64,000 bases of DNA from Variovorax sp. WS11 (GCF_010499245.1 NZ_JAAGOW010000001.1:3906001-3970000); one strand, 5' to 3'. Shown: positions 49,559-61,869, numbered from the stretch's first letter. Notes: generated by a model from the letters alone, not told the origin. Program-made: numbers and translations.

Positions 49559-52500
49559 ATGAACAGAACACATCGCAGCCTTTGGAACCGAGCGCTGGGC
49601 GCCTGGGTGGCTGCTCCGGAGAATGCCCGTGCGCGAGGCAAGCGCAGTCGTGTCGCGAGGGCTTGCGCGTTGACCGCCGCCATCTTGTGCGGCGGCATGC
49701 CCGCCGCCCATGCATGTACCGCAGGCAGCACAGCCGAGCTGGCCGCCTGCATCACAGGCAACGATGCGGTCATCGATCTCACGGCCTCCATCACGTTGAG
49801 CGGACATCTGCCGGTGCTGGAGCGCGACGTAACCATCAACGGACAGGGCTTGTACGGCCAGCGCTTCGTGCTTGATGGCGCTGGCCAGTTCCGGGGGCTT
49901 CTTCGTGGCTCGGTTTGACCACCGTCAATGGGTTGCGACTGATGCAGAACCGCCTGCGGGCCCAGGGGGGGCAGGGGGACGACGCAATTCGGGAGCAGCG
50001 GCCTGGGCTGCGCGAGTAGTGCAGTGTTTCAGGCCACCAGGCCACGGCCAGCCTGAACGGTGACGGCAATGATTAAATGCGTCGACAATAACGCTGCGAT
50101 CGTCGGTGGCCTTGGTATCGGCGCATGACCCCAATAACGCGCCAGTAATGGCGGGAGGCGGATGCGGCGGCAATGGTAGCGGCGGAAGCGGGAGACGGCA
50201 ACCGTTCAGGGTGATGGCGGCGGCGGCTTGTTCGACGATGGCTCCGTAGCGTGGCTCTGGTTGGCGGCAATGGCGGAGGACCAGTGGGGCGGGCGGTCTT
50301 CGGGCGTCAGCGGCACCGACTTGGTGGGGCTTGGCGAGCGGCGGCGGGGGGTTTTGGCAACCGCGTCTCTGGCGGAAACGGTGGCGTGGCACCGGCGGGA
50401 GGCAGCGGTGGCCATCAAAACAGAGCCAGGGTGGCTTTGGAGGAGGAGGCGGCGGCGGCACCGTCGGCGGGGCGGGTGATGGTTTTGCAGCGGGAGGCGC
50501 CGGCAGCTAATGCCAGCCCTGGTCGCTGGCGTCCGAGGTTTGGGGCTGGCGGATCTACTGTCGACAGGCGGCAGCGGTGCCGCGAGCTGAACCATCTTCG
50601 TCATGGAGAGGGCGCTCACCATCGGCGGCAACACCGAGGTGCGCGGCAACAGCGTGACGGGCGGCGCGAGCGGCGGCAATGGCGCTCAAGCCGGTTCGGC
50701 CTTCGGCGCCGGCATCTTCATGCAGGGCAGCAGCACACTCACCTTCGTGCCCGGCGGCGGCGCCACACAGACCTTCGCCGATGCCATCGCCGACCAGACC
50801 GGCTCCGGCGGCACCGGTGCCAATGCCGGCAGCATCGGCCTGGTCAAGGGCGGCGATGGACGCCTGGTTCTCTCGGGAGCCAACACCTACAGCGGCGGTA
50901 CCAGGGTCACCGGCGGTACGCTGTCGATCGCCGCAGACCACAACCTCGGCGCGGTGTCGGGCACCCTGACACTCGATGCCGGCATATTGCAGAACACGGC
51001 GGCCGTCGCGACGGCGCGGGCCATCACGATCGGAAACGGGGCCGGCTTCCAGACCGATGCCGACTTGACCGCCACCGGCGTCATCTCGGGGACGGGTAGC
51101 CTGGCCAAGACCGGTGCCGGCACCTTGACCCTTGCCGGGGTCAACACCTACAGCGGCGGGACCAGCCTGTGGGGCGGCAAGGTGTCGGTGTCTTCCGATG
51201 CCAATCTGGGCGCATTCGGCCCGCTCGCCTTCGACGGCGGCACTTTGCAAGTCACCGGCACAGCTTTCACGTCCACGTCGCGCTTCGTCATTTGGGGGTC
51301 GGACGGCGGGGGCTTCGACATCGTCGAGGGCGACGCGACCTTCAGCGTCGGTCAGGCGCTGACCAAGTTCGGTTCCTTGAGGAAGGAAGGCGCAGGCACG
51401 CTGGTGCTGTCGGGTGCCAACACGTTTATGGGCGGCACCACCATCAGCGCCGGCACGCTGGTCGGCAGCGCCGGAAACTTCGGCAGCGGCACCATCACCA
51501 ACAACGCTGCGCTGCGGATCGATCAGTCCGGTGACGCCACCTTCGCCAACACCATCACCGGCAGCGGCATCCTGACCAAGACCGGGACCGGAACGCTGAA
51601 GCTGACGCGAGCCAACGGCCACACCGGTGGCACCACCGTCGCCGGCGGTACGCTCGAGCTCGCAACGACCGGCGCGGCTGGCTCCGGAGACATCACGGTC
51701 GACAACAGCGCCAATCGGAATGCCACGCTTCAGGTCGATGCCGGCGTTCATATCGACAACGCGGTGTTCGTCAGCAATCAGGGCACGCTCAACAATTCCG
51801 GTGCGATCGCGGCGAGCAATCCCGCCGGGCCAGGCGTCGCGGTTGCGGTGCGTGGTGGCACAGTCAACAACTCCGCGACCGGGACCATCATTGGAGATGG
51901 TGCTGGCGTGACGCTGGAGGGTGGGGCCGGGGCTGTCACCAATACCGGCGGCCTGATCCAGGGAGGCAATGGCATCGGTGTGCGGGGGGCCTGTCACAGT
52001 CGTCAACGAAGCTGGTGGAACCATCACTGGCGAGGTCATTGGCGTCCTTATGCTCAACGGCGGCACTGTGGTCAATGATGTCAATTCGACGATCCGGAGC
52101 CAAGACCTTCCTTCCTCCATCAGGGCGGGCTCCGTCTACATCGATGGCGGTGACGCGACGCTTGTCAACAAGGGCGCCCTGGTCGGGCGCGTCGTGTTCG
52201 ATCCCGATCGCACGGGCTTCGTCAACACGGCAACGCTGTTCACCGGCTCGTCGCTGCAAGGCAATCTGGACATGGGCGCCAACACGGCATCGAGCCTGGT
52301 GCTGGATGGATCAGGCCAGCAACTGCTTTCGAACGCGGTGACTGATGGCATTCAGTTCGCCGGCAAGCTGGTCGGGCAAGGCGGCGGAACGTGGATCATT
52401 GACGGGGACCTCGCTCCGGCGAGCACGACCATCGCGGCGGACAGCACGCTGCAGCTCGGCAACGGCGGCACGTTCGGCTCGATCGCGGGGCCGATCGACA

Positions 52501-54848
52501 CCAACGGCACGCTGGCCATCAACCGCTCCAACGCGCTGACGCTCGGCGACACGATCAGCGGCGCGGGCGGGCTCAGCCAGACCGGCACCGGGACCACTGT
52601 TCTGACCGCCGACAACAGCTACTTGGGCGGTACGCGCCTCAACGCGGGCGTGCTCTCCGTTTCCAGCAATGCCAACCTCGGCGACGCGGCTGGCGGTCTT
52701 GCGTTCGGCGGGGGCACTTTGCAGACCACCGCTGATATCACAATGAATCGTGCTACCACGCTCGATTCGCAGGGCGGCACGATCGACACGCTCGTGAGCA
52801 CGACGCTGACTCATCAAGGCGTGGTCGGCGGAGCTGGTGCTCTCACCAAGACCGGCACCGGTACCCTGACCCTTGCCGGCGAGAACACCTACAGCGGCGG
52901 CACCGACCTCAAGGAGGGCCGTGTCGCCGTGCGCAACAACCGCGCTCTCGGCACCGGGGAGCTCGCCATGCACGAAGGCACCATGCTGCGCTTCGCCGCC
53001 GATGGGCTCACCCTGGACAACGCCATTGCCTTCACCGATGCTGTCGATCCCATCGTCGACACCGGCCCCTTCACCGCCACCCTCACCGGCGCCATCACCG
53101 GGCCTGGCGATCTGAGCAAGATCGGCAGCGGCACCCTCATCCTCTCGGGCGCCAACACCTACACCGGCGCCACTGCCGTCACCGAAGGCACCTTGCGCGC
53201 TGGTGTTTCCAACACCTTCAGCGCGGCCTCGGCCCACAGCGTCGCCTCCGGGGCCACGCTCGACCTCGCCGGCTTGAGCCAGAGCGTGGCCGGCCTCACC
53301 AACAGCGGCACTGTCTCCCTCATCGGCAGCACGCCTGGCACCACCCTCACCGTCACCGGCCCCTACGTGGGCAACAACGGCCTCCTGCGCCTGGGCACCT
53401 TCCTGGGCGACAGCGCCAGCGAGAGCGACCGGCTTGTCCTCAGCGGCCCGAGCGCCACCGCCAGCGGAAACACGACCGTGCAGGTCGTCAATCTCGGCGG
53501 CCTGGGTGCCCTCACCAGCGGCAACGGCATCGAGCCTGTCAGTGCCCTCAATGGCGCCGCCACCACTACTTTGCGCAGAGCAATTGGCGCGATGCCTTCG
53601 CGCTGCAGGGCGGCCAGCGTACGCGGGCGCTCACGAATACCGCCTGCAGGCTGGCGATGCTGCGGGTACAGGAGAGAACTGGTGCATCTGCGCCCACCAG
53701 CACGATCATGCCGCCGCCGGCCCCGCCTGGGTACCTCCCCGGGCACCCCGGTCCTGCCGGCGCCCGGGGAACCTTCCAGCACCCGCGGTTCCGCCTTCCC
53801 CACCGCTTCGGTTCCAACTGCGGCCCCATCCAGGCGCCCTTCCACTTTACCGTGCTTTTCGAAAGTGCCTCTTCAGCAGCCTCCCGCTCCGAGCAGCTGC
53901 GCCAGGCAACCTGGCCACGTTCTCGGCAACCTGCATCAGCGCATCGGCGACGACGATGTGAAGACGCGGCTGCCGGCGCCCGCTGGCGGCGCTGCAACCC
54001 CCAACTGGTGAGCGCCACCGCGCTCAGCCGCGTCCTCAGCACTAGCCTCAACATCCAGCAAGCCGGAACCGTCAGCCCTCAAAGCGATGGCCGCTCAGCG
54101 CCTTTCGCGGCCGGCAACACCGACCTGTGGACCGCCCTCAACTGGCGCGCTTTGCCTCTACGTCGGCTTTCAGCCAGCCTGACGGCGAGCTCTGTCGGGC
54201 GGGCTTCGCCTGCGGTATCGACAACCTGCTGTCGGCAGCAACGACCTGCGCAGCTACCTGGGTGGTTACGCTACCTACAGCAAACGACAGCGGCTTACGC
54301 CGATGCCGTGCTGCAGGCGGGACGCCACCGCTACGAGGTCAAGCCGCAGACCACCCTGCGCACCAAGCGCGGGGTAAGGGCAGTGCCTGAGCACTTCCTT
54401 GGAGATCGGCCAGTCCTTCGCGCTCGGCGAAGGCTGGCAGATCCAGCCCCAGGTCCAACTGGTGCACCAGCGCCTGGACCTCGACGACGTCGACATCACC
54501 GGCGCCCGCGTGCGCCAGGAGCGCGATGGCAACTGGCTCGCCCGCGTGGGCGTGCGCGTGAAGGGCGACATCGCCACGCGTGCAGGCCGCCTGCAGCCCT
54601 ATGCGCGGGTGAACCTGTACCGCGCCTCGGGCGGCAACGACAGCACCCGCTTCATCAACGCGGCCGCCAGCACGGCCATCGCCAGCAGCACCGGCAGCAC
54701 CTCCACCGAGCTGGCCGCAGGCTTCACGCTGCGCCTGAGCGAATCGACCAGCCTCTACGGCGAGCTCGGCAAGCTGTGGGCATCGGGAGGAGACACCCGC
54801 GTGAAGTCGCAGCTCAATGCCTCGGCGGGCCTGCGAGTGCGCTGGTAG
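49559..54848 (+). pseudogene. autotransporter (type V secretion) with many frame breaks
   Basis: One gene of about 1760 codons now lies in several frames. 49559-49918 encodes an extended signal region ending PAAHA and the start of a passenger (TVLERDVTINGQGL-like). 50603-52000 and 51980-53570 hold autotransporter-associated beta-strand repeats, for example GRLVLSGANTYSGGTRVTGG, GTLTLAGVNTYSGGTSLWGG and GTLTLAGENTYSGGTDLKEG. AGAHEYRLQAGDAAGTGENW lies in another frame near 53620-53680, GNLHQRIGDDD near 53930-53960, and the barrel end EIGQSFALGEGWQIQPQVQL to LRVRW with terminal Trp in 54399-54848. Breaks lie near 49915, several in 49960-50600, at the G-run near 51985, near 53570, 53610, 53690, 53970 and 54390. 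It would be an outer-membrane adhesin-type protein if intact. Real decay or sequencing error cannot be told apart here. Confidence 0.85.
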
Positions 54849-54900
54849 CAGTTTCGTGAATGGAACGGGCCGTGCAAGCGCCGGTTGAGCAGCGATTCCG

Positions 54901-57900
54901 TCAGGTCTTCGCCCGCAACGCCGCACCCGGAAAATGGGCGAACGCAGCCGAGACGCGGATCACGCCCTCATGCACCGCGAGCATCTCCCCGGTCAACACG
55001 TTCTCGAAGCGCATGCCCTCGGCGACCTCCGGCAGGCGCACGACCGTGTCGCCCCACAGCTCGCCCACCGGCGCCTCCCCCGACGCTGCGAGCGAACTGA
55101 ACAAGCGCGCCGCGATCAGCACCAGCATCTGATCCTCATGCCGCCGCGCGAAAGCGACCACGTGCGCGGCCTTCGCGCCCTCGGCCTGCAGTCCCCGGTA
55201 GTCGCCTTCGCGGAACAGCGCGGGCTGCTCGCGCCGCAGCGACAGCATGCGCCAGCAGACCCATAGCTTGGCGCGTCCATCGCCGGCGGCAGCGGGCACC
55301 AGCGCGGCGACGCGGGCCGGCAGGTCGTCAGCCTGCGCCATCGCCTCGAGCTCGTCCAGGCAGCGCACGCGCAGTGCGTAGTCCACCGGCCGCCGGTTGT
55401 CGGGATCGACCAGGCTCAGGTCCATCAGCTCGTTGCCCTGGTAGACGTCAGGCACGCCCGGCGAAGCGAACTTCAGCAGCATGAGCGACAGGCTGTCGAG
55501 CGCGCCGAACCAGGCCAGCGTGCGGGCCAGCGTCTGCAGCTCGTCGACGAAGCGCGGGTCGGCCCGCGAACTCAGCACCGCGCGCACGAAGCCTTCCAGC
55601 GCCTGCTCGTAGGCCTCGTCGGGATTGGTCCAGCGCGTATGGAGCTTCGCCTCGCGCGCCGCCTTCTGCATGTAGCGCACGATGCGCTCGATGTAGGCCT
55701 CGCGGGTGCTGTCGTCCAGGCCGTCGGCGGGAAGGGTGCCGAGCAAGGTCTGGTAGAGCAGGTATTCGTCCGTGGCCGAGGGGGCGCCCGAGGGCGCGCC
55801 GCCGGCTTCCAGCCTTCGGCGAATCCCGCGCGTCAGTGCGCGCCAGCGCCGCAGCGCCAGGCGCCAGGTGCCAGGCATCTCGGACAGCACGTCGATGCGG
55901 CAGCGCACGTCCTCGGAGCGCTTGTTGTCGTGGGTGGAGCTGGCCAGCATCGTGTGCGGCCAATGCCGCGCGCGGTCGGTGCCGGCCGCGTGGAACTCGT
56001 CCACCGTCATGCCGAAGCGCGCCGGCTCGCCGCCCACTTCGTTGAGCGCGCTCAACGGAAAGTAGCGGTAGAAGGCGGTGTCCTCCACGCCCTTGGCCGT
56101 GACCGGCGCGCTGAACTGCTGGAAGCGGATCGCCAGGTGCAGCGCCCTGCGCTGCAGCGCCTCGTCGGCACCGGGCACGGCGCGGCCGAGCAGGGTCTGC
56201 TGCACGAAGTCGTAGATCGTGAGGTCCGCCTCCCGGCTGTTGCGCTGCGCCTCGCGAGCGGCCCAGGTGATGAAGCGCTCGTCCTGCGCGGAGGGCGCCT
56301 CGATGATGTAGGTGCGGTAGACCGGCAGGCAGGCCGCGACCTCGCCCAGCGCGCGCTGCAGCGCGTTGAAGGTGTAGTCGCGCGTGCGCCGATCGGCGCG
56401 TGCAATGCGCAGCAGCTCGGTCGACAGCACGGTCAGCTCCGAGGCCAGCGCGCTGCGCATGATGTCGCGCTTGCCGGCGCGCGCCAGCGCCTGGAAGCTG
56501 TCGCGCACGCCGGTGAAGTTGCGCCAGATCTTCTCGAACTTCTCCGCCGCGCCGGTGTCGATCAGCACGCCGTTCGCCACGTTGGCGAAGCGGTAGCCGG
56601 TGGTGCCGTGCACCGCCCAGTCTTCGGGGACTTCCTCGTCCTCGGCCTTGATCTTCTCCGCCACCACGTAGAGCGGCCGCGGGGGGCGCCCGTCGGCATC
56701 GCGCTCGGCCAACACCTGGCCAGCGCGCCGCGCATAGCCTTCCTGCAGCTGGCGGAAATAGCGTGCGGGGTCGTAGAGGCCGTCCGGGTGGTCGATGCGC
56801 AGCCCGCTGACCTGGCCCGAGGCTGCCAGGTCGAGCGCGAAGGACTGCGTGGCCTCGAACACCGCCTCATGCTCCATGCGCAGCCCGGCCAGCGAGTTGA
56901 TATCGAAGAAGCGCCGGTAGTTGATGTCGTCCCCGGCCACGCGCCAGTACGCGAGCCGCCAGGCCTGGGCCTCGATCAGCGCATGCAGCTCGTCGCGCGC
57001 GCTCGGCAGGTTGAGCTCGGCCACGCGCGCGACGATGGCGCGCGCGACGGCCGGTTGGCGCGCCGCGAGCTGCGCCAGCTGGGTCTTGAGCAGCTCCTTG
57101 TCGCGCGCCTGCTCGGCTCTGGCGTGGTCGTCGCTCGCATCGCGCCCCAGCAGCCGGCCGAAGGCGGAAGAGATGCCCGCCAGCTGGGCCGCAAGCTGCG
57201 CCTCCTCGAGCTGCGCCGCGGCGCCGCCGAGCACCCGCGGATAGCTCTCGGGCGCGAGCGGAAAGCGGTGCTCGAAGTAGTACACCGCCAGGCTGCCGCT
57301 GCCTTCCTCGAAGCGCAGCGCCAGCTCGCCGCTGGTGAGCACGTCGCCGTAGTGGTCGCCCAGCACCGGCACCAGCACCTTGCCCGCGAGTTCGGGGTTG
57401 AGCGGCTGCCAGTCGATGTCGAAGTGCTGGGCGTAAAGCGAGGCGGGGCCGTTCTCCAGCACGTCCATCCACCAGGCGTTGTCGGCGCCCATCACGCCCA
57501 TGTGGTTGGGCACCAGGTCCAGCAGCTGGCCCATGCCCTGCGCGCGCAGCGCCGCGACGAAGCGCTCGAAGCCCTCGCGTCCGCCGAGCTCGGGGTTGAC
57601 TTGGTCGTGCGCCACCACGTCGTAGCCGTGCATGCTGCCCGCGCGGGCGCGCTGGATCGGTGAGCAATAGACGTGGCTGATGCCCAGGCGCGCGAGGTAG
57701 GGCAGCACGCGGATCGCATCGTCGAAGCCGAAGCCCTTGTGGAACTGGAGCCGGTAGGTGGCGCGCGGGATGCGCGTCTGCATCGGCGCGTGCTGCGCCT
57801 GGGCGGCGGGGTTCGTGCGCGGCCGCAGGCGGGCCAGCGTGCGGCCGAGCGAATCCATCTCCGTGCTGGCGGCCAGCGCCTGCAGGTCGGCCGGCAGCTT

Positions 57901-60030
57901 GCGCTGCCAGTTGGGCTGCTCGCTGACGGTGCCGGGCATGTTGGCCTGCTCGACGACGCCCAGCACGTCCTCGAGCTGCACCATCATGAGCAGGGCGGGC
58001 GCCTCGGCCAGGAAGGCATGCACGGCCTCGATGGTGCGCGGCGCGAGCTGCGCCTCGCTGGTCGCCTGCGCGACCTCCTCGGCGCTCAGCAGGCCCGCGT
58101 GCCGCACCGCCAGCAGCAGCTGCACGCGGTGGCGCGCGCGATCGAGCAACTGCTGCTCGAGCCGCGCCTCGTCGGGGATCAGGCCGAGCTGCAGGCGCAG
58201 GCGCAGGTCCTCGCCGGCCCACCAACCGGCCAGCGTCGGCAGGTCGTGTGTGCCTACCGCGGCGAGGGCCTGCGCGGGATAGGCGGCAGCGGGCTTGAAG
58301 GCGCCGTCGCCCTCGCGCTCGAAGAAGAGCAGCCGGTAGGACAGCACGTCGAAGCGCGCCAGCGCCTCGCGCACCTCGGGCGCGACGGTGCCGAGGTCCT
58401 CGCCGATCACCAGGCAGCGGTGGCGCTGGCTTTCGAGCGCGACGATGGCCAGCATCTCTTCCAGCGGGTAGTGCACGTAGCCGCCCTCTCGCGCGCTGCG
58501 CCCCGCGGGAATCCAGAACAGGCGCATCAGCCCCATCACGTGGTCGACGCGCAGGGCTCCGGCATGGCGCATGTTGGCGCGCAGCGTGTCGATGAAGAAG
58601 CGGTAGCGCCCGGCGCGCAGGCGGTCGGGCCGCAGCGGCGGAAGCCCCCAGCCCTGGCCGCCCGGATTGAAGTCGTCCGGCGGCGCACCCACGCTCGCAT
58701 CGGCGGCGAACAGCGCGCCTTCGCTCCAGACATCGGAGCCGCCCCGGTCGCTCGACACCGCGAGGTCGAGGTACAGGCCGATGCCCAGTCCCAGCGCCTT
58801 GCAGTGCGCATTGGCGCGCGCCAGCTGACCGGCAGCCAGCCACTGGAGGTACTGGTGGAACTGCACGCGCCCGGCATGCTGCTGCGCGAAGGCCTCGACC
58901 GCGGGGCTGGTGGGGTCGCGATGGTCCTCGGGCCAGAGCGGCCAGCCCCAGATCGACGGGTCGGCCGCGTGGAAGTGCGCCTGCAGCGCCTCGAACAGCG
59001 CATGGCGCCGCAGCGACTCGCCGCCCTGCGCGACGAAGGCCAGGAAGGCGGCGCCGCTGTCATCCTTGGCACTTTCGCTGTCCTCCGACAAGTGGCTGAC
59101 GCAGAAGTGCGCGAACAGCAGCTCCAGCACCTCGAACTTCGCGCGCGCGACGCCGGCATGGTCCACCAGCGGCAGCTCGCGCAGTGCCGCGAGCCGGGTC
59201 TGGAATTCGAGCGAGGCCACCAACCGTCGCGCGGCCTCGCAGCCGGCGAAGCCCGGCACCGCCTCGACGTCGATGTAGAGCACGTTGAGCCAGCGCCGCG
59301 ACGACGGGCTGTACGGGCTCGCATGCGCCGGGTTGTGCGGGAACAGCGCATGCAGCGGATTGAGGCCCACGATGTCGGCGCCGCGCGGCGCCATCTGCGT
59401 GAGCAGCTGCACCAGATCGCCGAAGTCGCCGATGCCCCAGTTGCGGTGCGAGCGCAGCGCGTAGAGCTGCAGCGCCGGGCCCCAGGCCCGGGCCCCGTCG
59501 CGCAGTGCGGCCGGGCGCCAGCAGCGCTCGGGCGCGCTGATGAGGAGGGTCTCGCCCTCGAGCCCTTCGATGCGAAGGCGGTGGTAGCCCATCGGCAGGC
59601 TTCGTGCGAAGGGCAGCTGGCGTTCGCACCAGCGCTCGCCGTCGATCTCGATACCGGCCGTCTCCGGCAGCGCGTGCGCGTCGAGCTCGCCCTGATGATG
59701 CGCGCCGTTCTCTTCGCAGAGCTGCCAGCGCAGGCGCGACATCGACGCCGGCATGCGCAAGGGCAGTGTCCAGCCGGCGTCCGAGGCCCGGATCACCTGC
59801 ACGGGCGGCAGGCCGCGGGACCAGCTCGCACGGCGCGCGGCCTCCAGCAGTTCGTCGGCCTGCGCGCTGTCGTCCAGGCGCACGCCGAACTCGGCCAGCA
59901 GCGCGAGCAGGGTCTCGCGTGGCACCGGGCGATGTACACCCCACATGTCGTGGTAGTCGAGCGCGATGCCGAAGTGTGCGCAGAGCCGGGCGATCGCTTC
60001 CGATGCGCCGCCGTGCGCGCCTTCAGGCAA
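54901..60030 (-). CDS. malQ-treY: fused 4-alpha-glucanotransferase and malto-oligosyltrehalose synthase
   Basis: A 1709-aa two-enzyme protein. Residues 1-749 are MalQ (amylomaltase): the nucleophile Asp in ALRVDHVMGLMRLFWIPAG, the acid Glu in VIGEDLGTVAPEV, and the Asp in VGTHDLPTLAGWW. Residues 750-1709 are TreY: RATYRLQFHKGFGFDDA, GSMHGYDVVAHDQVNPELGG, nucleophile Asp in GLRIDHPDGLYDP, Glu in YVVAEKIKAEDE, and ASSTHDNKRSEDVR. TreY turns the reducing-end unit of maltodextrin into a trehalosyl unit; MalQ re-sorts dextrins so they are long enough. The start is a TTG with GGAG seven bases upstream and overlaps treZ by 8 bases. An ATG at the junction (57783) could in principle start TreY alone. 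Confidence 0.93.
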   Translation of the reverse strand: MPEGAHGGASEAIARLCAHFGIALDYHDMWGVHRPVPRETLLALLAEFGVRLDDSAQADELLEAARRASWSRGLPPVQVIRASDAGWTLPLRMPASMSRLRWQLCEENGAHHQGELDAHALPETAGIEIDGERWCERQLPFARSLPMGYHRLRIEGLEGETLLISAPERCWRPAALRDGARAWGPALQLYALRSHRNWGIGDFGDLVQLLTQMAPRGADIVGLNPLHALFPHNPAHASPYSPSSRRWLNVLYIDVEAVPGFAGCEAARRLVASLEFQTRLAALRELPLVDHAGVARAKFEVLELLFAHFCVSHLSEDSESAKDDSGAAFLAFVAQGGESLRRHALFEALQAHFHAADPSIWGWPLWPEDHRDPTSPAVEAFAQQHAGRVQFHQYLQWLAAGQLARANAHCKALGLGIGLYLDLAVSSDRGGSDVWSEGALFAADASVGAPPDDFNPGGQGWGLPPLRPDRLRAGRYRFFIDTLRANMRHAGALRVDHVMGLMRLFWIPAGRSAREGGYVHYPLEEMLAIVALESQRHRCLVIGEDLGTVAPEVREALARFDVLSYRLLFFEREGDGAFKPAAAYPAQALAAVGTHDLPTLAGWWAGEDLRLRLQLGLIPDEARLEQQLLDRARHRVQLLLAVRHAGLLSAEEVAQATSEAQLAPRTIEAVHAFLAEAPALLMMVQLEDVLGVVEQANMPGTVSEQPNWQRKLPADLQALAASTEMDSLGRTLARLRPRTNPAAQAQHAPMQTRIPRATYRLQFHKGFGFDDAIRVLPYLARLGISHVYCSPIQRARAGSMHGYDVVAHDQVNPELGGREGFERFVAALRAQGMGQLLDLVPNHMGVMGADNAWWMDVLENGPASLYAQHFDIDWQPLNPELAGKVLVPVLGDHYGDVLTSGELALRFEEGSGSLAVYYFEHRFPLAPESYPRVLGGAAAQLEEAQLAAQLAGISSAFGRLLGRDASDDHARAEQARDKELLKTQLAQLAARQPAVARAIVARVAELNLPSARDELHALIEAQAWRLAYWRVAGDDINYRRFFDINSLAGLRMEHEAVFEATQSFALDLAASGQVSGLRIDHPDGLYDPARYFRQLQEGYARRAGQVLAERDADGRPPRPLYVVAEKIKAEDEEVPEDWAVHGTTGYRFANVANGVLIDTGAAEKFEKIWRNFTGVRDSFQALARAGKRDIMRSALASELTVLSTELLRIARADRRTRDYTFNALQRALGEVAACLPVYRTYIIEAPSAQDERFITWAAREAQRNSREADLTIYDFVQQTLLGRAVPGADEALQRRALHLAIRFQQFSAPVTAKGVEDTAFYRYFPLSALNEVGGEPARFGMTVDEFHAAGTDRARHWPHTMLASSTHDNKRSEDVRCRIDVLSEMPGTWRLALRRWRALTRGIRRRLEAGGAPSGAPSATDEYLLYQTLLGTLPADGLDDSTREAYIERIVRYMQKAAREAKLHTRWTNPDEAYEQALEGFVRAVLSSRADPRFVDELQTLARTLAWFGALDSLSLMLLKFASPGVPDVYQGNELMDLSLVDPDNRRPVDYALRVRCLDELEAMAQADDLPARVAALVPAAAGDGRAKLWVCWRMLSLRREQPALFREGDYRGLQAEGAKAAHVVAFARRHEDQMLVLIAARLFSSLAASGEAPVGELWGDTVVRLPEVAEGMRFENVLTGEMLAVHEGVIRVSAAFAHFPGAALRAKT

Positions 60031-61869
60031 GACCGGGCTCCTGCAGCGTCACGAAGACGGCGCCGCGCGCCAGGCGCAGCGCGCCGGCGTCGTCACGCTC
60101 GACTGCATTGATGTAGAAGGGCTCGCCCGGCGGCGGCGCGACGCCGTCGACCGGCGCCTCGCCGAAGTGGGCGAGGAGGTGCAGGCGTGGCCCGTCCAGG
60201 CCGCGCGTGGTGTCGGCCAGCGTCCACTCGACGCGCAGCAGGCCGCCTTCGGCCTCGAAGCGCCCCGGGCCGCGCTGGCCGGCGAAGAGCGGCACCAGCC
60301 GCTGCCGTCGCAGCGCCAGCATCTCGCCCAGCTGGACGCGCCAGGCCTCGTGCAGGGGATCGTCGCATTCCTCCCAGCGCAGCTTGGAGGCCAGGAAGGT
60401 CGATTCGGCATTCGGATCGGGTATGCGCGCGCGGGCCGCTTCGTCGGCGAAGGCCTTGAAGCGGCCGAACTCCTCGCGCCGGCCATTGGACACCGCGGCG
60501 GCCAGCTCGGGCCCGAAGTCGCAGAAGTACTGGAAGGGCGTGGAGGCCTCGAACTCCTCGCCCATGAAGAACATCGGCACATGCGGAGAGAACACGAGGC
60601 AGGTCCAGGCGGCGCGTATCAACGCAGGCTCGCCGATCGCCTGGATGCGCTCGCCGAAGGCGCGGTTGCCGACCTGGTCATGGGTCTGCAGGTAGGAGAC
60701 GAAGGCGCCCAGCGGCAGACGGCTGGCGTCCTCGCCGTGCCGCTTGCCGCCGCGGAAGGCCGAGGGCTGGCCCTGGTAGACGAAGCCCTGCGCCAGCGCA
60801 CGGCCGAACTGCGCCACCGGGTCGTCGGCGAAGTCGGTGTAGTAGCCGTCGGTCTCGCCGGTGGCCAGCACATGGGCTGCGTGGTGCAGGTCGTCGTTCC
60901 ATTGGGCCGTGCCGCACAGCGGGAGGCCGCGCGGGTCGCGGGCGAGGAAGGAGGCCTGGTTGGCATCGTTCTCGAGCACCACGTGCACATGGCGTTCCTG
61001 GCCGGGGCCGGCATGCAGCGCGTGGCAGATCTCGTGGACGATGTGCTGGGCCGAGTCGTCGCGGATCGCATGGATCGCGTCCATGCGCAGGCCGTCGAAG
61101 CGGAACTCCTCGACCCAGTAGAGCGCGTTGTGGATGAAGAAGTCGCGCACTGTGCGCGCGCCCTCGCCGTCGTAGTTGATGGCCGCGCCCCAGGGCGTCT
61201 GGTGCCTGGCGTTGAAGAACTGCGGGCAGTAGGCATGCAGGTAGTTGCCCTCCGGCCCGAAGTGGTTGTAGACCACGTCGATCAGCACCATCAGGCCGAG
61301 GCCGTGGGCGGCGTCGACCAGCGCCTTGAGTTCTTCGGGCGTGCCGTAGCTCGCATCGGGCGCGAAGAGCAGGGCGCCGTCATAGCCCCAGTTGCGCCGG
61401 CCCGGAAAATCGGCCAGCGGCATGAGCTCGATCGCGGTGATGCCCAATTGGGCCAGGGCGCGCAGCCGGGCCTGGGCAGCGGCGAACGTGCCTTCGGCGG
61501 TGAAGGTGCCGACGTGCAGTTCGTAGAGCACGGCCTCTTCCCAGGGGCGGCCGCGCCAGTCCTCGTGCTGCCAGGCGCGGGCCATCGGATCGACCACGCG
61601 GCTCGCACCATGCACATCGTCGGGATTGAAGCGCGAGGCCGGGTCGGGCACGCGCAGGCCGTCGGGCAGCCGGAAGCGGTAGGCGTCGCCGGGCCGCGCG
61701 TCGCGCAGCTCCATCCGATGCCAGCCTCCGGTGTCGCGCCGCATCGGGTGTGAAGAGGGCGCCGCGCCGAGCTCCAGCACGACCTGCTCGACGGCCGGCG
61801 CCCACAGCGCGAAGCGCACGCCGCCGCCTTCCATCAGGCTGGCGCCGAAAGGCATGTCGTGCGCCTGAT

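Noticed and set aside
50603..53570. CRISPR-like or tandem DNA repeat array
   Set aside because: The repetition is at protein level (NTYSGGT units at irregular spacing of an autotransporter passenger), with no conserved direct repeat and spacer pattern.
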